Shown: positions 43,970-53,355, counted from the stretch's first letter. The stretch: DNA of 64,000 bases from an uncultured Sphaerochaeta sp. (GCF_963667405.1 NZ_OY763408.1:1697757-1761756); one strand, 5' to 3'. Made by a program: numbers and translations. Notes: generated by a model not told the origin, from the letters alone.

Positions 43970-45322
43970 TCAAGGCTCTTCCAACCAACGGCGGTTGGAG
44001 AACCAGAACCAGCGGGCTACGGCATCCCCCACATCACCTATCAGATACGCCGCCCACAACCAGCGAAGCGGCAACATGAGCAAAGAGGCAACCACCAGGG
44101 CATAGGGCATTTGGATCAACCAGCCTGAGATCAGGGATGCATACAGGATGGGCCTGGTGTGACCGGAACCATAGAAGGCGGAACCAAGACCGCTGGAAAA
44201 AGCAAGGCAAATGAGACAGAGCGCATAGATGCGGAGCAAGAACATTGCATCGGCGGTGGGTTCTGCTCCTCCGAGAAAGAGGCTGAGAATGGCTGAGGGA
44301 AAGAGCATCAGGGCAAGGAAGAGCGGAAGAGAAAAGAGAAGCCCGTTGAGGATGGAAAGGTAGGCAACCTGTTGCGCCTGCGGAAACTGTCTTGAGCCGA
44401 GACGTTGGCCAACCAGAATGCCCGAGCCCATGCTCAGTCCATTCGATGGCATGCTGCAGAACTGGTAGATGCGGTTTGCAATACCCAGGCTGGCAATGGC
44501 AGCCGTCCCATAGTGAGCCACAAGCTTGAGAAAGACGAAGGTCACCAGCGAGCGAAGCAGCATATGCAAGCCGCTGGGAAGGCCGATGGTCAACAGTTTT
44601 TTGTCCAGCTTCAAATCCAGATGGAATATGTGCCTGAAGCGGATGGATAGGGGGGCCTTTGCCCCTAGCAAGTACACAAACCCAACAAGGAAGGCTACGA
44701 GATACGAGAGACAGGTCGCAAGAGCCGAGCCGAACATTCCCCACCCCAGTCCCCTGATGGATGTGTACGGAATGACTGGGAACATGAACAACGGATCGAG
44801 AATCATATTCAGCACCGCGGTCGCCAGAAGCAGCTTCATGGGGGTCTTTGCATCGCCGGTGCTTCTGAGCAGGGTATTCACCGTATAGGAGGAGAAGAAG
44901 ATCGGAATGAAGGCTGACCTGAGGTACCCATAGTTCAGGCCATGGGCAATGACCTTCGGATCATCGGTATACATGCGGTAGAAATACGGCAGGCAGATGA
45001 TCAACAGGATCGCCCCCAGACTGCCCAGCAGGGCTTTGAAGGCAAAGGTCTGCTCGCCGATGCTTCTCGTCTTCTCCCTATCCCCTGCACCCCAGCTGCG
45101 GCTGAGCATGGAGACACTGCTGGTTCCGACAATCTCATTGAGGATTTCCAAGGCCCAGAACAGGGTGAGATAGATGGTGATGGCGGCAACCGCTTCCTTA
45201 TCCAGCATCCCGATCCAGAACATGTCCACCACATCATTCAGCGCGGTGAAGAGCATCCCATACATGGTGGGGAGACTCAACTGCCGAATTTGCTTGTTCA
45301 TCGCCCGGGTTGCCGTGTGCAT
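43970..45322 (-). CDS. MATE family efflux transporter
   Basis: A 450-residue exporter with twelve membrane helices. The two-fold repeat is seen as LSLPTMYGMLFTALNDVVDM and LTIGLPSGLHMLLRSLVTFV. It exports drugs or cations using an ion gradient. ATG at 45322 is chosen because a -10 (TACAAT) lies 6 bases before it; GTG at 45349 is an alternative with no ribosome site. Confidence 0.88.
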   Translation of the reverse strand: MHTATRAMNKQIRQLSLPTMYGMLFTALNDVVDMFWIGMLDKEAVAAITIYLTLFWALEILNEIVGTSSVSMLSRSWGAGDREKTRSIGEQTFAFKALLGSLGAILLIICLPYFYRMYTDDPKVIAHGLNYGYLRSAFIPIFFSSYTVNTLLRSTGDAKTPMKLLLATAVLNMILDPLFMFPVIPYTSIRGLGWGMFGSALATCLSYLVAFLVGFVYLLGAKAPLSIRFRHIFHLDLKLDKKLLTIGLPSGLHMLLRSLVTFVFLKLVAHYGTAAIASLGIANRIYQFCSMPSNGLSMGSGILVGQRLGSRQFPQAQQVAYLSILNGLLFSLPLFLALMLFPSAILSLFLGGAEPTADAMFLLRIYALCLICLAFSSGLGSAFYGSGHTRPILYASLISGWLIQMPYALVVASLLMLPLRWLWAAYLIGDVGDAVARWFWFSNRRWLEEP

Positions 45323-45328
45323 TCTGCG

Positions 45329-45357
45329 ATTGTACTGAGGCCGGTTCACCTATGCAA
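45329..45357 (-). promoter_or_regulatory. Predicted promoter of the MATE gene, leaderless type
   Basis: Minus strand: TTGCAT (45357-45352), 17-base spacer, TACAAT (45334-45329), ending 6 bases before the ATG at 45322. Confidence 0.55.
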
Positions 45358-45373
45358 GATGATTTGGTGATGG

Positions 45374-45379
45374 TATAGT
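45374..45379 (+). promoter_or_regulatory. -10 box of the lipoprotein-rarA unit, leaderless type
   Basis: TATAGT ends 7 bases before the ATG at 45387. Its -35 region (TATGCA, about 45351-45356) overlaps the divergent MATE -35, so the two promoters share DNA. Confidence 0.5.
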
Positions 45380-45386
45380 TACGCAC

Positions 45387-46076
45387 ATGAAACGCTTGCC
45401 TTTTCTCCTGCTTTTGCTGCTTCTTACCGGGTGCAGAACGGTCCAAGGGCCTGTTGCCCCCGATGCAGTCTCCTCTGCGTACGCCTTGGAAGAGGTGCTC
45501 AAACTCTCCAGCCAGTCCATAGATGCCAATTTGTTTGCATCACAGGATCTGGCTTCCTTCCTTCCCCTTGAGGCAACGCATTTTCCCGAGCTGGAACAGA
45601 TACCCCTTTTCCTTGACCATCTTGCACTTTGGCAGGAGCAAGTGAAAACAGGATTCCGACAGGTGGTGGTTGCTCTCCCCTCCCTGGTGGACCAGACTGC
45701 TGCTCGTGTCATATGGGATGATCCAAACAAGACAATTCTCTCAGGAAATCGCAGTGCCACCGAAGCGTTCATCACACAACACGGAACTGAATTGGATGAA
45801 GAGGTTCGCTCGATGCTCTCCGAATCCCTCCAGAACAGCCAGGTCACCTGGGCACTCATCCTGGACAGATATGATATCTGGCGAAAAGGGACCGCTCTTT
45901 GGGGACGTGAAGAGCTGAAACCTGTGGATATCGACCCCTTTTCTCACCTTCATGCGCTCTTTGTCTCACGCTATCTCGACCAACTGGGTCAACAGGAAGA
46001 GCAGCTGCGCACCACTCCGGTGCCAAAGGGCAGCGGATCCTTTCTGGAAGTCTTCCAACAGGAGGCCAGCCTATGA
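45387..46076 (+). CDS. Hypothetical lipoprotein
   Basis: A 229-residue protein with a lipobox signal (LLLLLLLTGC, Cys at 16). The mature part is helical and Leu/Gln-rich, with no known motif. It overlaps the rarA start by 4 bases, so the two are co-translated although their functions seem unrelated. There is no ribosome site before the ATG. Confidence 0.75.
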   Translation: MKRLPFLLLLLLLTGCRTVQGPVAPDAVSSAYALEEVLKLSSQSIDANLFASQDLASFLPLEATHFPELEQIPLFLDHLALWQEQVKTGFRQVVVALPSLVDQTAARVIWDDPNKTILSGNRSATEAFITQHGTELDEEVRSMLSESLQNSQVTWALILDRYDIWRKGTALWGREELKPVDIDPFSHLHALFVSRYLDQLGQQEEQLRTTPVPKGSGSFLEVFQQEASL

Positions 46077-48331
46077 ACCTCTTCAGCGTTGCCAGCGAGG
46101 CTGATCAGCAGAAAAACCAACCACTTGCCTACCGCATGCGCCCACGTACGCTCGACGAATATATCGGACAGGATGCCATCATCGGCGAAGGACGGTTGCT
46201 CAGGCGTTCCATCCAAGCCGACCAGCTCTCCTCGGTCATATTCTACGGCCCCCCGGGTACCGGAAAAACCACGCTTGCCCGCGTCATCGCCAATACCACC
46301 AAGCGGCATTTCTCCACGCTCAATGCAGTGCTCTCCGGGGTAAAGGAACTGCGCTATGAGATTGACGAGGCCCGCCAGCGCCTGGAGCTCTACAACCGTG
46401 GCACCATCCTGTTCGTGGATGAAGTGCATCGGTGGAACAAGAGCCAGCAGGACGCCCTTCTTCCCTGGGTTGAGAATGGGACGGTCATTCTTATCGGTGC
46501 AACCACCGAGAATCCCTATTTTGAGGTAAATGCCGCACTGGTCAGCAGATCGAGGATATTCCAACTGAAAAGTCTGGAAAGCGAAGACCTCATGGCAATT
46601 GCCAGGCAGGCGTTTGCTGACAAGGAACGTGGGTATGGCCTGTATGAAGTAGGTTTTGAGGAGGGTGCTTTGGAGCACCTGGTGGAGGTGGCCAACGGCG
46701 ATGCCCGCAGCCTGCTCAACGCCCTGCAACTTGCAGTGGAGACTTCAGTCCCTACCTTCCCCCCGCCGCAAGGGAGCCATATCATCATTTCCAAGGACGC
46801 TGCCGAGCAGTCGATCCAGCAGAAGGCTGTGCTCTATGACAAAGAGGGTGATTACCATTTTGATGTCATCAGCGCCTTCATCAAGAGCATTCGGGGAAGT
46901 GATCCCGACGCCACCTTGTACTGGCTTGCCAGAATGGTCAGTGCCGGCGAGGATCCCAAGTTCATCTTCCGCAGGATGCTGATCAGTGCCTGCGAGGATG
47001 TCGGGCTTGCCGATCCCCAGGCAATCGTGGTGGTGCAAGCCGATGCTGCAGCATTCGAACGGATCGGTCTTCCCGAAGGCCGTTTTCATCTGACTCATGC
47101 AGCGCTCTACCTCGCCACAACAGAGAAGAGCAACTCAACCCTTGCTTTCTTCGATGCACTCAAGGGTGTGGAACAACAGGCTCAGGATGAGGTACCCAAC
47201 CATCTCAGGGACGGGAATCGTGATGCAAAAGGGTTCGGGCATGGGCAGGGATACCTCTATCCGCATGCGTATCAGGACCACTGGGTCGCCCAGCAGTACC
47301 TGCCTTCATCGCTGCAGGGAAAGGTTTTTTATGAGCCGAGTGACCAAGGCTATGAGAAAAGCATCAAGGAAAAAGTGCAGCGCCACCGCGAAGAGCAGCT
47401 GGAGAGTGTGGAAACCGATGCCTTTGTGGAAAACCTCTCCTACTCTCCCGGGGACAAGGATCGGCAGCGGTGGGTCAGCCGAACAGTCAGCGAGCGGGGA
47501 AAACTCCTGCAAGTCCTGAGAAAGACCCTCTTTGAGGGCTTGACCATCAGAAGAAGCGACCGGGTGCTGGTCTGCAATGCAGGGCATGGGCTGTTGCTAT
47601 GGGAGGCGTACCGCAGCACCCCCGAAGGCCTTGTGGTTGCCCAGGTCCGTACACCCGACCAGAGGGACCACATCAACCATTATGCACACTCCCTTTCCGA
47701 TCTTGACCGGCCGGTTATCCATTGTGATCCCCTGGACAAGGTACTTGACACCTTGCAAGGACAACTGCGGTTTGAGGTCATTGTCGGACGAAACCTCTTC
47801 TCCCGCGCCAAGGAAGAGGAGAAGCTGCTTGCAAAGCTGAAAGCGAGATTGTCCGCAGAGGGTTCGCTGCACATTGCAGAGAGCGTACCTTCGCTCGGCT
47901 CAAGGCTTTCTGATTTTGTGACCGAGGATCTTCAGCTCCTGCTTCGCAAGGCCGAACGTACACTCTATGCAGATCCTGCCAATCCCTTGACCAACTGGAC
48001 TGCAGAGGACCTGCTTGGGATGTTTGAACAAGCCGGCCTTGCCACAACCTCTTTCGAACTGGATCTTGAAGAGAGCCGGAGCATGGCCGAAGACGACATC
48101 CGTCGCTATCTCAGTGCCAGTTACCTCCCGGCTTTCACAGCCCAATCGGTTGAGGTCGATGCCAAGAAACTGGAACAGGAACTCATCGGTCAGCTTGCGG
48201 GCAGATCGCTTGCCTGGAAGCATCATTTGCTTTTTGTGCACGCTTCCTGGAAAACACCTCAGGCAGGCAAAGCCAAGACAGCGGATGATACGTTCAAACG
48301 GGTCAAGCAAAAGGCACATGCAAACAAGTGA
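46073..48331 (+). CDS. rarA: RarA/MgsA ATPase fused to a C-terminal methyltransferase-like domain
   Basis: A 752-residue fusion. Residues 1-~430 are RarA, the AAA+ clamp-loader-like ATPase acting at stalled replication forks: Walker [18 protein letters not shown], Walker [21 protein letters not shown], sensor [12 protein letters not shown], and the C-terminal helical part with [20 protein letters not shown]. The remaining ~320 residues are not part of standard RarA (~440). They contain a Rossmann-like core ([27 protein letters not shown]) resembling a SAM methyltransferase, but the first loop lacks the usual Gly-x-Gly-x-Gly and may not bind SAM. A RarA/unknown-domain fusion is known from some other bacteria. 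Confidence 0.88.
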   Translation: MNLFSVASEADQQKNQPLAYRMRPRTLDEYIGQDAIIGEGRLLRRSIQADQLSSVIFYGPPGTGKTTLARVIANTTKRHFSTLNAVLSGVKELRYEIDEARQRLELYNRGTILFVDEVHRWNKSQQDALLPWVENGTVILIGATTENPYFEVNAALVSRSRIFQLKSLESEDLMAIARQAFADKERGYGLYEVGFEEGALEHLVEVANGDARSLLNALQLAVETSVPTFPPPQGSHIIISKDAAEQSIQQKAVLYDKEGDYHFDVISAFIKSIRGSDPDATLYWLARMVSAGEDPKFIFRRMLISACEDVGLADPQAIVVVQADAAAFERIGLPEGRFHLTHAALYLATTEKSNSTLAFFDALKGVEQQAQDEVPNHLRDGNRDAKGFGHGQGYLYPHAYQDHWVAQQYLPSSLQGKVFYEPSDQGYEKSIKEKVQRHREEQLESVETDAFVENLSYSPGDKDRQRWVSRTVSERGKLLQVLRKTLFEGLTIRRSDRVLVCNAGHGLLLWEAYRSTPEGLVVAQVRTPDQRDHINHYAHSLSDLDRPVIHCDPLDKVLDTLQGQLRFEVIVGRNLFSRAKEEEKLLAKLKARLSAEGSLHIAESVPSLGSRLSDFVTEDLQLLLRKAERTLYADPANPLTNWTAEDLLGMFEQAGLATTSFELDLEESRSMAEDDIRRYLSASYLPAFTAQSVEVDAKKLEQELIGQLAGRSLAWKHHLLFVHASWKTPQAGKAKTADDTFKRVKQKAHANK

Positions 48332-48391
48332 TTGCAGGCAAAACAGTTGTTTCCAGAGACCCAAAATTTTGGATTTTTTGCAGGAGGGTTG

Positions 48392-48420
48392 TTGACAAAG
48401 AAATGCGTTTAGGGCATAGT
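48392..48420 (+). promoter_or_regulatory. Predicted promoter of the tRNA operon
   Basis: TTGACA (48392-48397), 17-base spacer, CATAGT (48415-48420), about 50 bases before tRNA-His. Confidence 0.65.
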
Positions 48421-48469
48421 ATGCAACGTTGAAACGCACTGGTGATGAACCACTGCTTCAGCTGCCATG

Positions 48470-48541
48470 GTGGGAGTAGTTCAATGGTAGAGCACCAGAT
48501 TGTGGATCTGGCTGTTGCGGGTTCGAGCCCCGTCTCTCACC
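48470..48541 (+). tRNA. tRNA-His(GTG)
   Basis: Acceptor GTGGGAG pairs with CTCTCAC, the anticodon loop is TTGTGGA (GTG), and an extra G precedes position 1 at 48469, as needed for tRNA-His. Discriminator C. No encoded CCA. Confidence 0.95.
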
Positions 48542-48554
48542 CTTACCGGTGAAC

Positions 48555-48628
<74 letters not shown>

Positions 48629-48667
48629 TTGGTTTTTTGTTTTGGTTTTTGTTAGTTTAGTTGTCAT

Positions 48668-48740
48668 GGGCCGCTAGCTCAGCTGGTAGAGCAGCAGACT
48701 CTTAATCTGCGGGTCAAAGGTTCGATCCCTTTGCGGCTCA
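48668..48740 (+). tRNA. tRNA-Lys(CTT)
   Basis: Acceptor GGGCCGC pairs with GCGGCTC; anticodon stem GCAGA/TCTGC around CTCTTAA (CTT). Confidence 0.95.
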
Positions 48741-48778
48741 AAACATGGCGAACCTCGTAATGGGGCAAGACATGCACC

Positions 48779-48860
48779 GCGAGAGTGGTGAAATTGGCAG
48801 ACACGCCAGACTTAGGATCTGGTACCTTACGGTGTAGGGGTTCAAGTCCCCTCTCTCGCA
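48779..48860 (+). tRNA. tRNA-Leu(TAG)
   Basis: Acceptor GCGAGAG pairs with CTCTCGC; anticodon loop CTTAGGA (TAG); a long variable arm of class II is present. Confidence 0.95.
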
Positions 48861-48901
48861 AAGGACAATCCGAAAGGGCTGTCTGACAAAAGATGGTTTT
48901 T

Positions 48902-48973
48902 GCGAAAGTAGCTCAGTGGTAGAGCTCCACCTTGCCAAGGTGGATGTCGCGGGTTCAAGTCCCGTCTTTCGCT
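48902..48973 (+). tRNA. tRNA-Gly(GCC)
   Basis: Acceptor GCGAAAG pairs with CTTTCGC; anticodon stem CCACC/GGTGG around TTGCCAA (GCC). Confidence 0.95.
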
Positions 48974-48977
48974 CTCA

Positions 48978-49009
48978 AGCAGTCAGAGAAATCTGGCTGC
49001 TTTTTTTTT
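48978..49009 (+). terminator. Terminator of the tRNA operon
   Basis: AGCAGTCAGA-GAAA-TCTGGCTGCT with a GAAA tetraloop, then nine T. Confidence 0.92.
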
Positions 49010-49064
49010 GCTCAATTGTTGTTGGAAACTGACTCCTGTAGTAGTCTGTCCACAGAGGAAAACC

Positions 49065-50045
49065 ATGTCGACGTATCAAACAAATTTCAACGCCACCAAT
49101 GAGATTCTCATGTTGACGACAACCATTTTGGAAAAGTTGCATGCATTTTCCCATCATTTGACCTTCAATCCGGATTCTCCCAAGCTCAGACGCGATACAA
49201 TGGCAAAAACCATCCAAGGCTCCCTTGCGATAGAAGCAAATACACTCACGTTGGATCAAGTGACAGCATTGGTAGATGGCAAACACATTGCAGGCCCGCG
49301 TAAAGATGTATTGGAAGTGAAGAATGCCATCAACGCATACCACGAACTGTATGCGAAGGATCCTTTCAATGTGCAAGATCTCCTCTCTGTACATGCGGTC
49401 TTGATGCATGGCTTGGCTGAAGAATCCGGGAGCTTCCGAACAGGTTCTGTAGGCGTCATGAGAGAACAGCAGGTCATCCATGTTGCTCCTCCCGCCTCGC
49501 TTGTACCGCATCTTATTGCTGACTTGCTTGCATGGGTGAAAGATGCTGAGTATCCGATGCTCATCAAAAGTGCCATCTTCCACTACGAATTTGAGGATAT
49601 CCACCCGTTTGCAGATGGGAATGGCCGCATGGGGCGCCTGTGGCAGACTCTGTTGCTCTCCACCTGGAACCCCCTGTTTTCCTATTTGGCAGTGGAAGAA
49701 ATCGTCAAGGATCGGCAACAACAGTACTATGAAGCCATCAACAGTTCGACTATGCAGAACAATACCGCCCCGTTTGTAACTTTCATGTTGCAAGCGATTG
49801 ATGAAGCCTTGTGTGGGTTATCACCTGGCAAGATGCAGGTTTCTCCCTACGTGGAAAAACTCCTTGCAGCCATGGGAACACAAACGCTCTCTGCACAAGA
49901 AATCATGCAGGCTATGGGCCTGTCCAACCGTCCATCATTCATGCGTGTATACCTTCACCCCGCTCTGGAATTGGGTTGCGTGGAAATGACCCTCCCTGAT
50001 AAACCAAATAGCCGATTACAAAAATACAGGGCACGATCGCGGTAG
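49065..50045 (+). CDS. Fic family protein (AMPylase-like)
   Basis: A 326-residue Fic/DOC protein. The catalytic motif HPFADGNGRMGR starts at His180. The inhibitory helix pattern S-x-x-x-E-x-N occurs near the N-terminus as SLAIEANT (residues 53-60), so it looks like an N-terminally autoinhibited (class II) enzyme. A C-terminal winged-helix-like region (~250-320) may bind DNA. Fic proteins transfer AMP from ATP to Ser, Thr or Tyr of a target. AGAGGA stands 6 bases before the ATG. It sits right behind a tRNA cluster and its codon use seems less GC-rich than its neighbours, consistent with transfer. Confidence 0.92.
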   Translation: MSTYQTNFNATNEILMLTTTILEKLHAFSHHLTFNPDSPKLRRDTMAKTIQGSLAIEANTLTLDQVTALVDGKHIAGPRKDVLEVKNAINAYHELYAKDPFNVQDLLSVHAVLMHGLAEESGSFRTGSVGVMREQQVIHVAPPASLVPHLIADLLAWVKDAEYPMLIKSAIFHYEFEDIHPFADGNGRMGRLWQTLLLSTWNPLFSYLAVEEIVKDRQQQYYEAINSSTMQNNTAPFVTFMLQAIDEALCGLSPGKMQVSPYVEKLLAAMGTQTLSAQEIMQAMGLSNRPSFMRVYLHPALELGCVEMTLPDKPNSRLQKYRARSR

Positions 50046-50050
50046 TGCCT

Positions 50051-50098
50051 GACTTGTACGGTATCTTGTATCCTGACTTGCATGGTTACTTGTATGGT
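50051..50098. repeat. Tandem pair of imperfect 24-bp repeats
   Basis: Two adjacent units, 50051-50074 and 50075-50098, share the frame GACTTG..GGT..CTTGTAT..T. They lie between the fic stop and the LysR stop. Function unknown. Confidence 0.5.
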
Positions 50099-50122
50099 AC
50101 TGAGGAATGCATGATCCCGACT

Positions 50123-50980
50123 TCAGGATTCTGAACTCTGGAAAAAGTCATCCACATAACGGGAAGCTGAGGTGTGCTTGAGCCATACGATGTTGAACTC
50201 ATGCTCTGTCACCATATGGGAAAGCGAAAATTGTGCAAGCTCTGAATCGGTATCGGCCACCGATTGGTAGACAAAGCTGATGCCCAGTCCGCTCGAGACC
50301 AGCTTCTTCAATGGTTGGAAACTGGAAATCTCAGTGACCCGCGGGAAGAGCGAAAGATCATACCCCTGACTCTGCAGTTCCCGCTCGAAGATGTTCCGTG
50401 TTCCCGATCCCGGTTCCCGGGTTATCAGGTTCTGCCCTTGCAACAGAGGAACCGGTATGCTCTTGCCCGCAAAAGGATGGTCCTTGGCACAGATGCCCAC
50501 AAAGGTCTCCCGCCTGAGCAGTCGGTATGCATAGTGTTTTTTGGGAAACAGTCCCTCCAGCACGACAAAATCGAGCTGTGCAGCTTCCAGCTGGGCAAGA
50601 AGAACCGTGGTGTTCTCCACCATAAGGGAGATGTTTCTGTTTTCTTGCTTGAGGTAGCTGATCAGGTAGGAATCCAGGACACTGTCACCGATACTCTTGG
50701 TTGCCCCAAGACGCAGTGTGTCCTGTGGTTTGCACGCCAGTTCGGATATGAGTTCCTGCTCGTTGTACCGTTGGCTTTCCGCAAAGCGTTTGAACAACAT
50801 GCCCTCCTCACGCAAGGAAAGGCTTCTTCCTTTATAGTCAAACAGTTTGGTGCTGTACTCCTGTTCCAGCGATTGGATCTGCTTGGTAACCGCCGGTTGG
50901 GAAAGAGGCACATCCTCAGCTGTCTTGCGATAGTTCAAGGTGGAACATAGCGAGAGAAACGTAGAGAAGCGGGTATCCAT
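50123..50980 (-). CDS. LysR-family regulator
   Basis: A 285-residue LysR protein: N-terminal winged HTH (TFLSLCSTLNYRKTAEDVPLS then QPAVTKQIQSLEQEY) and a periplasmic-binding-like ligand domain with GSGTRNIFE and GLGISFVYQ. ATG at 50980 has AAGGAGG 6 bases before it. It is divergent to the yeiH-like gene and likely controls it, a common arrangement. Confidence 0.93.
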   Translation of the reverse strand: MDTRFSTFLSLCSTLNYRKTAEDVPLSQPAVTKQIQSLEQEYSTKLFDYKGRSLSLREEGMLFKRFAESQRYNEQELISELACKPQDTLRLGATKSIGDSVLDSYLISYLKQENRNISLMVENTTVLLAQLEAAQLDFVVLEGLFPKKHYAYRLLRRETFVGICAKDHPFAGKSIPVPLLQGQNLITREPGSGTRNIFERELQSQGYDLSLFPRVTEISSFQPLKKLVSSGLGISFVYQSVADTDSELAQFSLSHMVTEHEFNIVWLKHTSASRYVDDFFQSSES

Positions 50981-51010
50981 CAACAGCCTCCTTCAATAAC
51001 TTTTTGTAAT

Positions 51011-51049
51011 CATTTCATAGAAATGTTTCATTGGTAATTATTGATCAAT
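51011..51049. promoter_or_regulatory. Candidate LysR binding sites
   Basis: Between the divergent genes there is CATTTC-ATA-GAAATG (51011-51025), a perfect 15-bp inverted repeat, and ATTGATCAAT (51040-51049), a 10-bp palindrome. The T-N11-A shape of LysR sites is met by the first. Confidence 0.5.
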
Positions 51050-51094
51050 CGTAGTAGCATCACCAACAAAAATCAAGGAACCAAGGATGCCGCT

Positions 51095-52117
51095 ATGTTG
51101 AAACGTCTTTCACCCCTCCCCTATCTGCCTGGTCTTTCGCTCGCTCTCGCTCTCGCAGTTCTTGCCACCTGGCTTGCACACTTCATACCCTCCGGCATCA
51201 TCAGTGCCTCGGTCATTGCTCTCTTTCTGGGGATGGTGCTGCACACCATCAAACAGCCGGGCAAGCAACTGCAGCAAGGCATCGGCTTCGCCTCAAAACG
51301 CTTGCTCAAGATTGCCATCGTACTGCTGGGGGCCAGCTTGGACATCACGACCATCATGCAGGTCGGGGGAAGGTCGCTCATGATCATGCTCTTTACCCTG
51401 GCAACCTGTTTCGGTATCGGACACTTTGTGGGCAAAGCCCTGCATCTCAATTGGAAGATGAGCAACCTGATCAGTGCAGGCACCGGAATCTGCGGTGGTT
51501 CTGCCATCGCAGCCATTGCCCCGGTCATTGATGCAGAGGACAGGGACATCGCATTCGCCATGAGTGCAACCTTCCTCTTCGACATGGTCATGATCCTCAT
51601 CTTCCCCCTGATGGGTCATGCATTGGGCATGAGCGATACGGCATACGGTCTTTGGGCAGGGACGGCGGTCAACGACACCTCCTCGGTGGTTGCCGCCGGG
51701 TACGGGTTCAGCGAGGCTGCCGGTGACTATGCAGTGATGGTCAAACTCACCCGAACGCTGGCCATCATCCCCACCGTGCTCATCTTTGGTGCAATACACT
51801 TCCACATGCAGGGAGTCGGGAAAAACCGAAAAGGGCAAGTGCAATCCAGCATCCCGTACTTCATTCTCCTGTTCCTGGCAATGGCAGGGCTCAACAGCCT
51901 GGGCATCATCCCCCAGGACTTGTCAGCCATGCTGAAAACCCTCAGCAAGTTTCTCATGGTCACGGCCCTGGCCGCCATCGGGCTGAAGACAAGTCTGGGC
52001 GACCTGAGAACATCGGGAGGGGCGGCCATGGCACACGGTTTCATCATCTCCCTGTTGGTCGTACTTGCAGCGTATCTGGTGATCTATGTTCAGCAAGAGG
52101 TGCTGTTCCTGATCTAG
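51095..52117 (+). CDS. YeiH/UPF0324 family putative sulfate exporter
   Basis: A 340-residue membrane protein with ten or so helices. The signature regions VLLGASLDI, GTGICGGSAIAAIAPVI and GTAVNDTSSVVAAGYG are those of the YeiH/YeeE-UPF0324 family, linked to sulfonate/sulfate export or cysteine metabolism. ATG at 51095 has AAGGA 7 bases before it. Transcribed away from the LysR gene. Confidence 0.93.
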   Translation: MLKRLSPLPYLPGLSLALALAVLATWLAHFIPSGIISASVIALFLGMVLHTIKQPGKQLQQGIGFASKRLLKIAIVLLGASLDITTIMQVGGRSLMIMLFTLATCFGIGHFVGKALHLNWKMSNLISAGTGICGGSAIAAIAPVIDAEDRDIAFAMSATFLFDMVMILIFPLMGHALGMSDTAYGLWAGTAVNDTSSVVAAGYGFSEAAGDYAVMVKLTRTLAIIPTVLIFGAIHFHMQGVGKNRKGQVQSSIPYFILLFLAMAGLNSLGIIPQDLSAMLKTLSKFLMVTALAAIGLKTSLGDLRTSGGAAMAHGFIISLLVVLAAYLVIYVQQEVLFLI

Positions 52118-52157
52118 TCATTTCAGGAAGGACGGTACGTAGGGGTTTGTCCGCTTC

Positions 52158-52186
52158 TTGCAGAGAAAAACAAGAGTTGCTATGCT
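52158..52186 (+). promoter_or_regulatory. Predicted promoter of the GNAT gene, leaderless type
   Basis: TTGCAG (52158-52163), 17-base spacer, TATGCT (52181-52186), ending 6 bases before the ATG at 52193. Confidence 0.5.
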
Positions 52187-52192
52187 CCTCTC

Positions 52193-52744
52193 ATGAAAAG
52201 AGCGCAAAGTGAACATCGTTTGCAAGACGGGCTGGTCATCACCGTTCGTTCCCTGGAGCCAAAGGATGCTTCCATGGTCATCGACTTTGTCGGGTCCATG
52301 TACGCATCCTCTCCCTTCCTGGCACGGTATCCTGAGGAGTGGAAGATTTCTCATGATGAGGAAACAGCGTTTCTGAAAGGTACGGAAGAAGCACCCAACA
52401 GGATCATGCTTGGCGCGTTTTCAGAGGGAAGGCTGGTTGCTCTGACCGATTGCCTGCCTGTCTCTGCAAATCAGAAACTCCGCCATCGCGGCCAATGCGC
52501 CATCTCAGTTGCACCCACGCTTGCACATCGGGGCCTGGGCTCACTGATATTTTCCCTCATGCTCGAGCAGGCCCGGCTGGCGGGCTTCGAACAAGTGGAA
52601 CTTGAGGTAGTCGCTTCCAACCAGTGGGCAATCCGCCTGTATGAGAAGTTCGGCTTTGTGCGTATCGGCTCCATTCCCCATGGCTTCAAATACAAGGATG
52701 GGTCCTATCAGGATCTGGCCATCATGGTGTTGACATTCAGCTGA
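52193..52744 (+). CDS. GNAT family N-acetyltransferase
   Basis: A 183-residue GNAT protein. The acetyl-CoA loop is in SVAPTLAHRGLGSLIFSLML (Q/R-x-x-G-x-G/A type) and the closing VVASNQWAIRLYEKFGFVRIG is standard. The substrate is unknown. It overlaps the convergent spx-like gene by 8 bases. There is no ribosome site; the -10 is adjacent. Confidence 0.9.
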   Translation: MKRAQSEHRLQDGLVITVRSLEPKDASMVIDFVGSMYASSPFLARYPEEWKISHDEETAFLKGTEEAPNRIMLGAFSEGRLVALTDCLPVSANQKLRHRGQCAISVAPTLAHRGLGSLIFSLMLEQARLAGFEQVELEVVASNQWAIRLYEKFGFVRIGSIPHGFKYKDGSYQDLAIMVLTFS

Positions 52745-53087
52745 GCAGTGCTTCCCATTTCTTCTCATCGAAACCGACCAACACGGTCTTCTCCGTAACT
52801 AGGAGAGGTCGTTTCACCAACATTCCATCGCTTGCGAGCAGCTGCAGCATCTCATCCTCCGAAAGGCTGCTGAGTTTGGTCTTCAGCTTCATTGACCGAT
52901 AGAGTTGTCCGCTGGTGTTGAAAAAGCGTCTGAGTTCCAAACCGCTTCTTTGGAAGAGAGAACGCAATTCCTCTTTGCTCGGACGATTGAGTTTGATATC
53001 CCGGTAGGTATAGGAAAGGCCTTTGGCATCAAGAAAGGCGATTGCCTTGGCGCAGGTCGAACAGCGAGGATAACAAAAGATGGTCAT
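52737..53087 (-). CDS. ArsC/Spx-like (YffB) family protein
   Basis: A 116-residue thioredoxin-fold protein. CSTC at residues 9-12 is the CxxC site and the closing LVKRPLLVTEKTVLVGFDEKK is typical of the ArsC/Spx family. It could be a thiol reductase or a transcription cofactor. The family call is firm, the role is not. A G-rich site precedes the ATG. Confidence 0.88.
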   Translation of the reverse strand: MTIFCYPRCSTCAKAIAFLDAKGLSYTYRDIKLNRPSKEELRSLFQRSGLELRRFFNTSGQLYRSMKLKTKLSSLSEDEMLQLLASDGMLVKRPLLVTEKTVLVGFDEKKWEALLS

Positions 53088-53355
53088 AGCTTCCCCCTTT
53101 ACCCTATCCTAGCAGAGCCGGATGGTTGCCGCAATCGGATAAATCGGCTCATTCCCCTAGACCAAACGGCAAAAAGTTGCTATATACAATATGTTTCCGG
53201 GAAAAGGGTTTTCCCCATTCTTCCCTACAAGAGGGTGGTCGAGCTTTTCTGGTTGTAGTATACTCAGAAGCGTTCGCATACCCAATGATGCAACGAAAGG
53301 GCTTTGCCTAAGGATATACAGGGTCCTTACACTGGACCGAAAGGATGAACATAGG

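Noticed and set aside
48360..48372. Palindrome CCAAAATTTTGG before a T-rich stretch
   Set aside because: It has no loop, so it cannot form a stable terminator hairpin.
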